From Nephrocerus scutellatus (taxonomy: Eukaryota; Arthropoda; Insecta; Diptera; Pipunculidae): a DNA stretch of 64,000 nt. The notes below the pieces were generated by a model. That model had not been told where the DNA came from, did no database searches, and worked only from the letters and a program-made list of their open reading frames with translations. Where the stretch lies: NCBI GenBank assembly GCA_947095585.1, contig OX352763.1:44132010-44196009 (forward strand), read 5' to 3'. Shown piece after piece: positions 54,016 through 64,000 of the stretch; the stretch's first letter is position 1; every line of letters begins with the position of its first letter. Position numbers and translations under genes: made by a program.

Positions 54016-55560
54016 ATGTCACAAAGGTAGTAAAAATTTTTTGGTCATTCGTGAAAATAGTCAAAAATACAGCCTCGTCGTCAATTCCAACGCTCATTAA
54101 TAATGATGACCCAGTTGTCAACTCTAATGACAAAGCCAATCTGTTTGCTGCACATTTGCAGCTAGCTCCACGCTTCCAGACCGAACCATAGCCCTTACAT
54201 CGATTCTTTTCAAGGTCATGGAAACGCTGATCAATTTTCAGCTCAAGAAATATCTTGAAACCAAAGAAATCCTTAGTGACCGGCAGTATGGATTTCGTGG
54301 GCAACGTTCTACTGGTGGTTTGATGGTATATCTCACTGAACAGTGGAACCGGTCTTTGCATCAATTTGGAGAAAGCAAAGCTGTTGCACTCGATATTTCT
54401 AAGGCATTCGACAGAGTTTGGCATCAAGCTCTTTTGTCAAAAATGCGTGCTTATAGAGTCGACGTTAAGCTGCTTCACTGGATTAGAAGCTATCTTTTGG
54501 AGAGCTCAATTCAAGTTTTATTGGACGGTTTCAAGTCTAAAGCACATTACTTAAATGCTGCCGTTCTCCAGGGCTCTGTTTTGTCCCCGACTCTCTTCTT
54601 CATTTTCATTAATGATTTCTTATCTGTGACTTCTAATCCAATTCACTCTTTCGCTGACAACAGCACTCTCAACTACTCATATAAGTTTGAGGAACGTCCC
54701 TCCACTTTTCATGTGGAACTCAAACAACTTCGTATGTTAAGCACGATAAATTCTGACCTAGACAGCATAATACAATGGGGAGAAAACAATCGAGTAGAAT
54801 TTAACGCTTCCAAAACCCAATGCGGTCTCCTGTCGTCTAAGCGAATCCCAAATCCAATGCCATTATCCATGAATGGCACTTGCATCGAGGAAACTGAAAA
54901 TCTCGCAATTCTTGTTATGTGCGTTAACGACAAGCTTCGTTGGAATGACCACATATTTACAGTCGCTAAAAATGCTGCGAAATGTTTAGGTTTTCTAACC
55001 CGGTGCAAGAAATATTTCACTCCCTCTGATCTGGCTACTATCTACAAGGCTTTTATTCGCCCTAAACTTGAGTTCAATTGTCATATCTGGTCTGGTGCGC
55101 CTAAAACTACTTTGCATCAGCTAGATAGAATTCAAAACCGCGCGATAAAACTTATCGGTGACGCAAATATAGCCAAATCAATAGATTCGCTTGGCTTGTC
55201 ACTGTTTTATCGCTTCTTCCACCAGCGGTGCTCAAGACAAATAGCCAGCTGCATGAATTCAACCGCAATACTCGTGGCGCTCTAAATGCTCATCAGTTTA
55301 CCCTCAAGCCCATCTTCGGATGTACAGTTAAATTCAGGGATTCGTTCTTCAGTCGTACAACACGTATGTGGAATGCTCTGCCAAGCTCTGTCTTCCCACA
55401 TCACTATGATCCGCAGGCATTTAAAACACAAGCTCATAGACATCTCCTCTTTTCTCCTCCTTTACCTTAATGCCCACGCTGTGCCAAGCATATAGCCGAG
55501 CATTATAAGGGTGCGAACCGCTTGAAGCGTGCGCGAATTATAAAAAAAAAAAAAAAATTA
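54016..55560 (+). pseudogene. J2 LINE (jockey/CR1-like), longest open copy
   Basis: 54035-54200 encodes part of the linker (FWSFVKIVKNTASS). The 355-codon frame 54218-55285 covers the RT: YGFRGQRST, ALDISKAFDRVWH (motif A), VLQGSVLSPTLFFIFINDFL (motif B, Leu instead of the usual Pro), HSFADNSTL (motif C, second Asp replaced) and the thumb with WNDHIF and PKLEFNCHIWSGAPK. The C-terminus continues in a new frame (55228-55470, GCTVKFRDSFFSRTTRMWNALPSSVFP). The UTR ends AAGCGTGCGCGAATTAT plus poly-A. A deletion lies before 54200 and the endonuclease is absent. Confidence 0.92.
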
Positions 55561-57384
55561 AAAATTGCTGTTATTCTTTCTCTACTTAACTTTTATCAAA
55601 ATAAAGAAATAAGAAAAAACTTTTGGTAGCGGCTTTAACGAGTCAGTAAATTATCTCCCGAGTCGATACGACATGATTCTGGTAACTGATAATTCACAGG
55701 CACTGTTGTAGAACCACTCTACAAATATTAATGCTCGGCGCTGCATGCAACACAAAGACTACACAAAAACTCCGTGGCAAAGTATAATCTAAAGGCATGT
55801 TTTTTTGAAAAGGTCAACAGACTTAAAACCGAACGTTTGCCTAACATAAATTTTTGAACTATGTACTTTATTGGCGATGATGAGAAAATTTAGAACGGTA
55901 CAAAAAAAATTTTGTGTTTGTCACATTATTGTGTTATTATTATTATTTTTTTTAACATTTCAAGCGTTCGATAAGTATTTAAATTTTAACGCAATATTTG
56001 GCATAGTTTGGTGAATTTTCGTAAAAAAAAACAATTAAATTAAAATAAAGATAAAATACAAAAAACCCCAATAAGTTGTAAAAATCAACAATGCTAAGAA
56101 ACTATATAACTACATAATTATAATCCAGTTATATGGTTTGTTTTGTTAAGAGCTATCCCTGAACAATAAAATGGAATGTACGTCACTTCTAAAACTTTTC
56201 GAATTAATAAACATTTTCTAGTGATAAACGTTTAGCCACGGCACCCACTCAAAAAGGTATCAAAACAATAAGACCACGCGAACACTCTTTTCCATAATTG
56301 GCACAGAAAACTGTTACTTTGTTTTTCCTGTTTTTTCTATTCTATGTAGTAGGAATATCTAATATAGTATAAAATGCATCCGTTGTCCATACATCCTGAG
56401 CCAGCAATTGAAATTAACATTTCGTAAAATGTCAAACTCGCCTCTCCGAAGCAATAAGTCCGATAAAATTCCTTTACATTATGATGATCGGTATTACCAA
56501 TGCAATATACCAAGCATTGCTGTAGTACATTACCATATGTAATCACCGTAAAATACAAATTGAATTATAATCCTTTCGCTCAGAACTTTGTTGCCATTCC
56601 TACAAGTTTTTATTAAGAACTAATCACGCCTGTCGCTTAGTTGGGTTGTGGAAATCCTAATAACGAATTGTACCAGCAAAGTAATAAACATTTTTCTGGT
56701 GTGGCACTGTTCGTCATGAATGTCGGCAAAAGCGGAAATTCCAGAATCTCTAAATAGGAAGGAAATCCTCGAATGGTGTTGTTGTTTGCATTATGGTGGG
56801 CAAACTCTGTGACAAGGATTGTGAAGTCATTAACAACTCAGGTATACTCGTAAATATATTTAGTTGTTCAAAAGTAGTTTTCATTCTGATAGATATGTAT
56901 ATATGTGTAGTATATCCGCGTACATATAAACTCGCAAAATATATCTTTGCGATATTGTTGATATGTAGAACCCCGGAAATGGATTTGTCGTGTAATGAAT
57001 AAATGCGGGCAATTTCAAAAATTTTAATGATTTTTAGCCTTGTTATTTCTGAAATGTGTTGTGTGTTTTTAAAGAAAAAATTTAAAAACGTAACATTAGC
57101 TTATTTGTTACTAAATTGCAACTGACGGTGAGGCAAACAGATAAACAGATGAGGCAGGCTGATAAACAGATTTTTACAATCATGTTCTCTTTAAAACCTA
57201 AACGCGATCGCCTGATAAGTGAGAACGCTCGAACAAGTTTGTTTTGACAACGCGTCGCAAATATTTATCGAACATCGAAAATAGATTTAATCGAACAACG
57301 CGACAAGAACACGATTGCTGATTTAAAATCAAACTTGAATTCGAAGAAAAAATTATAAACAAAGTTCATTTAAATCAATCAATA
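55561..57384. other. AT-rich non-coding stretch
   Basis: No gene, LINE or transposon signature is recognised. Short frames (56337-56558, 56793-57002) show no motif. This is one of the longer unassigned stretches. Confidence 0.4.
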
Positions 57385-58665
57385 GTCTGCTGGGCCTAAT
57401 GGCATTCATGCTATAGTTTTGAAGATGTGTTCTTCATCGTGGGCATTACCACTGCGCAGACTTTTCAATTTCTCTTATTCTTCTGGAGTCGTCCCAAGGA
57501 ATTGGAAAACAGCCTTTATTCAGCCTGTTCCTAAAAGGCGAAACGTCATCTCTTTCCTCGTACCGACCCATTGCGCTAACATCTATACTCTCCAAGGTCA
57601 TGAAAACCCTGATCAATCGTAAGCTTATGCAATACCTTGAACCACGTGATATCCTTAGTGACCAGCAGTATGGTTTTCGTAGGCAGCGTTCTACAGGTGA
57701 CCTGATGGCTTATTTCACTGAAAAGTGGAACCAGTCTATTCACAAATTTGGTGAAAGTAAAGTTGTTGCACTCGATATTTCCAAGGCATTTGACAGAGTC
57801 TGGCATCAAGCTCTTTTGTCGAAAATGAATGCTTATGGAATTAATAACACCCTGCTCGATTGGACTAGTATCTACCTTTCTGACCGTTCAATTCGTATTG
57901 GGCGGATTGGGCGGATTCAAACCAATGTTCAATGCTGTCTTATGTCGTCTATGCGTAATTTAAGATAAAGGAGATTATCCATGAATGGATCTTGCATCAA
58001 AGAAACTGAAAAACTCTCAATTCCCGGTATGTGCGTCAACAACAAGCTTCGTTGGAATGACCACATATTTACCATTGCCAAAAATGCTGCGAGATGCTTA
58101 GGTTTCCTAAAACGGTGCAAGGTGTACTTCACTCCTAATTCGCCCTAAACTTGAATGCCCTAAACTTGAATGCAACTGTATTGTCTGGGCAGGTGCCCCC
58201 AAGACCACATTGCATCTACTAGACAGAGTTCAGAACCGCGCGTTAAAACTTATTGGTGATGTACATATCGCGAAAACAATCGAATCGCTTGAACATCGTA
58301 GGAATGTTTCCTGCCTGTCACTGTTTTATCGCTTGGTGTTTAAAGGAAATATCCAGATGCATCCCGCCCATTCTCCAACCCATTCGTAATACCCGTGCCT
58401 CAACTTGAGCTCACGGGTCCACCATTAAGCCTATCTTCGGACGTACGAACCAATTCAGCGATTCCTTCTTTAGCCGCACGATAAGTATGTGGAATAAATT
58501 GCCTGATTCTGTGTTTCCGCATTTGTATGATCTGCAGTCGTTTAAGAAACGTGTGCATAGACATCTCATCCTTTCCTCTCCCTAATTTCCTAACGCCCAC
58601 GCTGTGCTAAGCATTAAAAGGATGCAAACCCCTTTAGCGTGTGTACATTATAAAAATTAAAAAAA
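57385..58665 (+). pseudogene. J2 LINE, second copy with internal deletion
   Basis: It begins SAGPNGIHAIVLK (RT finger) and continues in 57419-57622 and 57600-57968 with KTAFIQPVPK, YGFRRQRSTGDL and ALDISKAFDRVWH. Motifs B and C are deleted at about 57935, where the sequence jumps to the thumb (CIKETEKLSIPGMCVNNKLRWNDHIF). A second gap follows at 58135, with a short duplicated GCCCTAAACTTGAATG. C-terminus and UTR follow to the ATTATAAAAATTAAAAAA tail. It is more decayed than the copy at 54016. Confidence 0.9.
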
Positions 58666-59785
58666 AATTGATTCTTAGCATCTATAATCAAATCTTGCAG
58701 CTGATAAAATACATCCTCCTGACTTCGTATAGCTCGTAATACAAAAGGTGAAACTCGTGTAGTTTACACCGGCTTTTGTATATATCTTTCTCGAACAAGC
58801 GATGATAAAAAAAACATTTGCAAGGAAGAATGCATCTTCATTCCTGGAGGTCATTTCAGCTGCGAAACTGAACTAATTCAAAAACCCCTTCACATGTGCT
58901 GACTTTTTAATAAAGCTTTTGATGTGTAAACATCATGATTTTTTGTCACCGCGTAAGTCATGCCGATACGACTTGTAAGTGTATGCATGTGGCATCGCGT
59001 GGAACTAGATGGGACATACTTGTGCCAACATAACTCTGGAATACCTGAAGCAATTTTAAATACTATGAGAGTAAAACATCTAGTGGTTACATGGAAAATG
59101 CTTTGAAAGAGGTTGTAATTGTGAGAAACCTTATGAAAAGTAGCGCTCTTAAAAAGCTGTAATTGTTGTTTCGTGGTCTTTTAGCACTTCAGATTCAATT
59201 TAAACAAAATATTTTACTTTGCACCATCTTTCAATAAAAGCACAGAAAGAGTTTGCTGAGCTGTAAATTGATTTGACTTTGAAAGTATTATCTTTCAATC
59301 AATCGATCGACAATTTCTGGCTTTTATTAAAATACAAATTATTTTGCGATTCGCTAATTAATATCTTTTTGAGTAACTCTATTATACAATAAATCAAAAT
59401 ATCACTGATTTAATAAAATTTTTTTTCATAAAAACAAAAAGATTAAACTCAAAGTATACTCGCACATGTGTAGGTGATTATAATTTTGATTTAACCTTCG
59501 CTTTACCAGAGATTTTTGACTACGTTGTACGAACGTACGTACGTACATTCGGATGCATCATGAGTTCGGCTATAAAGGACCTATCGAACAAAACGGCTGA
59601 AGCCAGGAATGCTCAATGGAATGTCTAAAATCCCCAAAAGCTGACGCGGATTAATAAACCAATTACGGTAACGAATTCTTAGTTTGGGAATTTCGCTTAG
59701 TTAGGTTACGAAAGTTGAGCATAACCAAGTTTCCGAACTATGGAAAAAGATTGTTTATCCGCTGTATCTAGCAACGCAAGGCAGA
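58666..59785. other. Non-coding stretch
   Basis: No gene recognised. ACGAACGTACGTACGTACATTC at 59529 is a short ACGT repeat. Otherwise AT-rich. Confidence 0.4.
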
Positions 59786-59789
59786 ATAT

Positions 59790-59965
59790 ATGGCCGCACT
59801 CAAAAAGGATGAATTTAAGGTCGGATCCGAACGTCGAATTGAGAAGCTTTCCGTGACAAGTTATTACTTTCGGAACGTTTGTCACCCATTCGCAACAAAT
59901 TGGACAACGTGAAAATACTTTTGGTGTTACTGGGATGCTCAGTAGCCATGCTCACCACATTAAAG
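59790..59965 (-). mobile_element. SINE fragment
   Basis: GGATCCGAACGTCGAATTGAGAAGC, TCGGAACGTTTGTCACCCATTCGC and a truncated head (GTTACTGGGATGCTCAGTAGCCATGCTC) match the SINE at 29300-29460. The B box is lost by a small deletion. Confidence 0.75.
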
Positions 59966-60056
59966 ATGATTATGTTGAGAAAAACCAGCATTTTGTAAAT
60001 TTCAGTCTTTTTAAAAACTTTTATTTAACTTGAATTGACCCCTTTTTGTCTGTATT

Positions 60057-60110
60057 TTCACACGAGTCGCGTGTGAAGCGTGGAAAATTCTTTGAAATAG
60101 GCCCGACCTC
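60057..60110 (-). repeat. Rep-E fragment, reverse
   Basis: The reverse complement, CGGGCCTATTTCAAAGAATTTTCCACGCTTCACACGCG, matches 35740-35775 and 26286-26330. It directly adjoins a SINE. Confidence 0.45.
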
Positions 60111-60114
60111 AAAA

Positions 60115-60312
60115 ACAGATAATATTCGGCGCGACAGACCATTGCGGTCCAAGGCCTAGGTAGGCTTTTCGCGACCATTTGTGTTGCGCATTTATATTTT
60201 TGGACACAAATGGAAGGGATCTACAATTTAAGGCCGGCTCCGAACGGCGAATTGAGAAGCTTTCCGTGACAAGCTATTACTCTCGGAACGTTTGTCACCC
60301 ATTCGCGACTGT
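60115..60312 (-). mobile_element. SINE fragment, lacking the tRNA head
   Basis: It contains the SINE tail and body (ATATTCGGCGCGACAGACCATTGCGG, TTTGTGTTGCGCATTTATATTTTTGGACAC, CGGAACGTTTGTCACCCATTCGCGA) and stops before the B box at 60312. This is the normal outcome of 5' truncation. Confidence 0.85.
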
Positions 60313-60833
60313 ATATATAAAAGTCATAAATCCAAAAAAAAAAAAAACGACGTTTTTTTACATTTCTTGCTTCTTGGTCAGGCCGCGAACCATTTAATAC
60401 ACCTCGTTTATAAGTGTATTATGGGCACACTTATAATTATAATCCTAATTTCAACTTTTTACTTTTTAGCTCATTTAACCTCAACGAAGATGTACTATTG
60501 TTTTGTTTTGTATGCGCAACATGTGCGCACGCATTAAACGCTCGAATGTTACCCGGTCGATGTGAAGCCAGAACAAGCGGTCTAGACAAAAAAAAATTGT
60601 ACCCATTGAAGGACACAAAAGGCTCATTGCTGCGGCCATTGTTGAAACTCAAGTGTGTGTAGCACCACGTGAATGCATAGGAATTCTTCACTCGGGCAGA
60701 AAACAATCGCATATCGAACGAACAATAGACGAGCGCACAAGTAACGCAGCGATATATTAAAAAATATTATCGAATAGTTGTAGTGCCATCTGACACATTG
60801 CATTGTCGAAAGTCGAAACAAAGTGGAAACGCG
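60313..60833. other. Spacer
   Basis: No feature is identified. Open frames 60292-60537 and 60437-60712 (minus) overlap each other and have no recognised similarity. Confidence 0.35.
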
Positions 60834-61019
60834 ATGGATAAGAATGGAAAGGATGGTAGCTCGCAGCTATTAAAATCGTTAGATGCATCATTCTTCATTC
60901 CCCAACAGAGTGGGAAAATCAATGAGCCAGAACAAAAGTTCGATTTTGACGTAGGATGGATGAGCGATCTGAATGCATGTTTTTTGCAACCATCCGACGC
61001 GCTTTCGGTTCTATTTTGA
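60834..61019 (+). CDS. Possible short host coding segment (unrecognised)
   Basis: From ATG at 60834 a 61-codon frame encodes MDKNGKDGSSQLLKSLDASF, then an acidic/aromatic part (FDFDVGW) and ALSVLF before TGA. Codon use looks more balanced than in surrounding AT-rich sequence and no local repeat family matches. An in-frame upstream ATG exists at 60783. It is not recognised; it could be an exon with hidden splice sites, a small protein or chance. Confidence 0.2.
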   Translation: MDKNGKDGSSQLLKSLDASFFIPQQSGKINEPEQKFDFDVGWMSDLNACFLQPSDALSVLF

Positions 61020-61203
61020 CTCGATTCTACCTGTTGGCTGTTTTATAATCATCACTAGTTCCAGCAACCTGCCTTGCTTAGTTTTCTTTCTCTAAATATA
61101 TCTATCCTTCTCTTTCCCTCTATTAAGTTAGAATTGTTTTCAATTCACGGTTGATTCTTGTCTTTTGTGCTTTTCTTTGTGACCTGAGACGTGCTAGTTC
61201 GTA

Positions 61204-61434
61204 ATGAAAATTACAGCATTGTTATTAATGGCGAAAGGACATCATTGGTACACATATGATATTGAGTTTCAAGTTGGATTTCGATCGAGGACGACACGGA
61301 AACGTACCTTAAATACATTTAATTTCAGTTTTATTGATTCCATCTTGGAAAACCCTAAACAGAAAGAGACAACCTCGCACACAATGAATCATGAGCAAGC
61401 ACAGGTATTTTATCTTACATGGCAGAGATTCTGA
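61204..61434 (+). CDS. Possible host exon with splice-like borders
   Basis: A 76-codon frame contains an internal segment 61329-61404 bounded by ATTTAATTTCAG on the left and CACAG followed by GTATTT on the right. These are plausible acceptor and donor sites of an internal exon encoding FIDSILENPKQKETTSHTMNHEQAQ. It lies 190 bp after the frame at 60834-61019 on the same strand. No similarity is recognised, so this rests on sequence pattern only. Confidence 0.18.
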   Translation: MKITALLLMAKGHHWYTYDIEFQVGFRSRTTRKRTLNTFNFSFIDSILENPKQKETTSHTMNHEQAQVFYLTWQRF

Positions 61435-61440
61435 CCGTTT

Positions 61441-62084
61441 TGTAGTTTGTACCTTGCTACTATACCTGCAATTGTTGTTTTGTTAAGCAATGCAACGCGC
61501 ATCGCTGTCTACTCAAATACTCTGGTTGCCAATGCAGCGCCGTATTAATTAAAGAACACAGCACACAGGTCATCGGATATCGGCCTGGCCGATCGCCTTC
61601 TCATTCTCAGTCTCTTTAGAAATTTGATCCGCAGATGACCTTAGTTTGTTTGAAAAGATCGAGCCGAACTGGTCGATACAGCCCGGCTAAATAGTAAATG
61701 AAATCGTCGTGATTAATTCGCATTTTTTATTTAAGTTTTAGAACAAATATTAAATAGAGGATAAAACGTAGTGAAAATTGGTAAAAGAATATATGTGATA
61801 ACAACAATATTTTTGTTTATATTTATAATAAATAAATAAAATTTAATTTAAAAAACAACAATCTAAATATTGTATGTACAAAAGTGAAAAGTGTCGGTTG
61901 CAAAAGCCAGTAGATTGCGTGAAAATACCTCACATAGATTACCGGTCTGCCGTACTATTTATTCAACTTCTCTTCGCATACACGTGGTATAACTTAGATT
62001 ACCAGTACAATTTTGTGTTTAAATAAAACACAGAATAATTGGGATATCGGACTGAAATTTATTCCAGGTGTTGTAGTGTACACA
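61441..62084. other. Spacer
   Basis: 61560-61690 is GC-richer with a GGATATCGGCCTGGCCGATCG near-palindrome; the remainder is AT-rich. No gene recognised. Confidence 0.35.
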
Positions 62085-63065
62085 TGTCAAATTTAAGTCT
62101 GGAATTCGATCTCGTTCATATGACTACCGCGAGAAAGTTTGCAGCGATCGATTGTTTGGAGCCAATTTAATACCAGTCGGCCGGAACGTTTGCAATTTCG
62201 CGTTCGATATTGTTCATCCTCTAACGTTATTTGCTTGTTGCCCTCCTCAACCATCGACTGACGGTCACCCCATTAAAAGCAATCCAACGGCGTTAAATCG
62301 CATGAGCTGGTCATTCGACCGAACCATTCTTGGAGATTTCAATTTCATGATAACCGAACTTCCCCTTTCACAATTGTTTTACCAGTTGTCTGGCATATGG
62401 CACCATCCTGTTGGAACCACATATCACTTATGTAAAGTCCATCCAATCCTGGACAAAAATAGTCTTCCAACATGGCACGATAGTGAATTTTATTGACGGT
62501 AACATGGCGATCATTTTCATCGGCGAAAAAATTCAGTCCAATCACACCTCCGGCTAGAAATCCACACCAAACGATCACTTTTCGTGGATTCAATGGATTC
62601 TTTTAAAGCACATGTGGCCTTTTTGCTGTCCAATAAAGCATATTTTGATTATTGACAAAGGCATAAAGCCAAATATGAAGATGATTTTTCTATGGAATTC
62701 AGAATTTGCTTCTGCAGAGCCAAATGGGAGCAGTTTTGGCGCTTCAAATGATCAAAGGCCAAGTGGCCACAAAATGTGAACCGACTGGTGTGGCTTATTT
62801 AGAACTGAAGCACTTAAAGCTTCGACCAGTGCGTTGTCTGTCATAGTAATGTTTAATAGTGAATATTTTGACTCGAATTTATCCACTATAGCAGGCACAC
62901 ACAGGTGGGACGATTATTAAAACCAAAAATTTGAGTAAGTGCTTCTATGGTTGCGACCGAATGAGACTTTCGATAGTAATTTTTAAAAATTTCCAAACGC
63001 TGCACGTTCCTGAATTTCACCACGGTAAAAATGTAAACCTTAACTGACGTTTTGACATTGACAGC
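62085..63065 (-). pseudogene. Tc1/mariner-superfamily transposase relic (third type)
   Basis: On the minus strand the N-terminal part (FRNVQRLEIFKNYYRKSHSVA near 63010) and FGFNNRPT are followed by many stops. The frame 62345-62593 then encodes PRKVIVWCGFLAGGVIGLNFF, VTVNKIHYRAMLEDYF and DMWFQQDGAICQT, in which QDGA is the second catalytic Asp box. The C-terminus (SRGSHMNEIEFQT) ends near 62098. The third Asp region (CDLTPLD) is present around 62290-62310 in another frame. TGTCAAA occurs near both ends (62086 and, reverse, about 63055) but full inverted repeats are not clear. Spacing and motifs differ from the two mariners. Confidence 0.8.
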
Positions 63066-63194
63066 TCATAAAAAATATTTTAGGGTGCGTTACTATTAAA
63101 ATACAAAATTGTTATTTCCCTATTGAAAAACTCTTTGTAATTATACTACGAGTAGTAAATATGTTGATTTTCTTAATTTAGTACTGAACGCGTG
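63066..63194. other. Spacer
   Basis: Short AT-rich interval without recognised features. Confidence 0.3.
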
Positions 63195-63384
63195 TGGCCG
63201 CAGCAGCCCGTTATAGGAACAAACGGACCTCTAGTTCTGTGTTATTTAATTTGATTTCAAATATTTTTCAACGAAAATATTTCTCAATTTGTATTTCAAA
63301 GTTTGAGAATCACTAAAAAAGTTATTGAATCACTGAAAGAAAAGTTCAAGAATTATTAAAAGAGTTGCTGCCATTATGGTTAAT
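63195..63384 (+). repeat. Rep-B copy
   Basis: It starts GCAGCCCGTT, with AACGAAAATATTTCTCAATTTG, TTTGAGAATCACTAAAAAAG and GTTGCTGCCATTATGGTTAAT, matching 28935-29104. A SINE follows immediately, as near 29205. Confidence 0.6.
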
Positions 63385-63598
63385 TTGTGTTGTGCGTGTT
63401 ATATTTTTGCACACAAGTGGAAGGTATCCGATAGGCGAGTTAAGAAGCTTTCCGTGACAAGTTATAACTCTCGGTCGTTTGTCAGCCATTCGCGAGAGGT
63501 GGGACCATGAAAAATACTTTTTGTGTTTCTGGGATTCGAAACGTGATCCTGCTACTACAGTCCAACGCACTAACTACTAGAGTCACAGCGCACACCAT
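63385..63598 (-). mobile_element. SINE copy with tRNA-like head
   Basis: The minus strand begins GTGTGCGCTGTGACTCTAGTAGTTAGTGCG (head, A box degraded), has GTTTCGAATCCCAG (B box) and the body to CACACAAATTAACC. The far tail is missing. It matches 45527-45750. Confidence 0.8.
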
Positions 63599-63719
63599 TA
63601 TTGTTAGTTACTGTCTTTATTAAATGTTTGTGAGCCTTTCAATTGGAATACCGTTGATATTTCATAACAGTTTTATTATAGCTCTTTTGGTTTGCAGGGT
63701 AGAGTTACAATTTCTTTCT

Positions 63720-63950
63720 CGTGGTTTTGGTTTAGCGTTCTATTTGCAAACTGTACCCGGGATACAGTTTGATTTTGCGTTTTATTTGCAAGGTTTAGTA
63801 ACCGAAATTATAACTTTTGCTACCCGTCGGCAATCGACGGGTAAGGTTTCGTTTATTCAGCAATACGGCGAAGAGAGAGCAAGAAGACTAATTTCTCAGT
63901 TTGTTGTTCTTGTCAAATTTGGTTTTGGTTTGGGGTTCTATTTGCAAAGC
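63720..63950 (+). repeat. Threefold TTTGGTTT...CTATTTGCAAA motif with two hairpins
   Basis: GTTTTGGTTTAGCGTTCTATTTGCAAA (63724-63750), a shorter GATTTTGCGTTTTATTTGCAAG (63771-63792) and GTTTTGGTTTGGGGTTCTATTTGCAAA (63922-63948) are dispersed copies of one motif. Between them lie two exact inverted repeats: AACTGTA/TACAGTT (63749-63769, 7-nt loop) and TACCCGTCG/CGACGGGTA (63821-63843, 5-nt loop). No coding function is evident. It may be the edge of an LTR or transposon continuing beyond the window, or a structured regulatory tract. Confidence 0.55.
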
Positions 63951-64000
63951 ATTCACCACAAAAACCCTGTCATTTTGGTAGCTTATGCGTTGGTAAAGTT

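Overview
The window is eukaryotic, AT-rich, and made almost entirely of transposable-element remains. BEL/Pao, jockey/CR1-like, RTE-like and I-like retroelements, mariners, Helitrons, palindromic MITEs and a tRNA-derived SINE occur together, with almost no long intact reading frames. This points to an insect, most likely a higher dipteran (a tephritid-type fruit fly would fit). The placement is inferred from element content, not from a marker gene. No complete host gene is visible. Local repeat families are named Rep-A to Rep-F, and LINE families J1, J2, RTE and L3, so entries can be cross-referenced.

Layout. 0.2-0.6 kb: minus-strand leader, tRNA-Lys-type primer-binding site and LTR edge of an LTR retrotransposon. 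2.4-3.0 kb: short Helitron. 3.3-4.4 kb: 5' part of an RTE LINE. 4.69-13.31 kb: full-length but decayed BEL/Pao element with a 5-bp target duplication; its 3' LTR was entered by one Helitron, which was entered by a second carrying a G-rich minisatellite and a helicase relic. 13.5-16.6 kb: minus-strand J1 broken by Rep-A. 17-18.5 kb: RTE. 18.5-22 kb: small repeat pieces and a palindromic MITE. 22.5 kb: CTA-triplet microsatellite. 23-24.7 kb: the longest stretch without recognised repeats, possibly the 5' end of a host gene. 25-29.5 kb: Rep-A, RTE and SINE pieces. 29.8-31.0 kb: mariner with intact ends. 31.3-34.4 kb: near-identical 1.56-kb tandem duplication. 35.9-38.75 kb: best J1 copy. 38.75-43.15 kb: Rep-A split by a reverse Helitron holding a near-perfect 770-bp triplication. 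43.2-44.5 kb: second mariner. 45.5 kb: intact SINE with 15-bp target duplication. 46.0-47.8 kb: two complete Rep-A elements head to tail. 48.5-50.3 kb: J1 tail and L3. 52.8-53.7 kb: I-like LINE end. 54.0-55.6 and 57.4-58.7 kb: two J2 copies. 59.8-60.3 kb: SINE pieces. 60.8-61.4 kb: two short possible host exons. 62.1-63.1 kb: third mariner-superfamily relic. 63.4-64 kb: SINE and a motif-plus-hairpin tract.

How it fits together. The nesting gives relative ages: BEL before outer Helitron before inner Helitron; J1 before Rep-A before reverse Helitron before the 770-bp triplication. Autonomous elements sit beside the non-autonomous classes they could mobilise. The composition suggests heterochromatin or a piRNA-cluster-like trap, but no transcription evidence is available here.

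Most worth following: Rep-A (11-bp terminal inverted repeats, internal roughly 120-bp monomers each with a palindromic core, head-to-tail copies), the Helitron-borne minisatellite, and the very young tandem amplifications.
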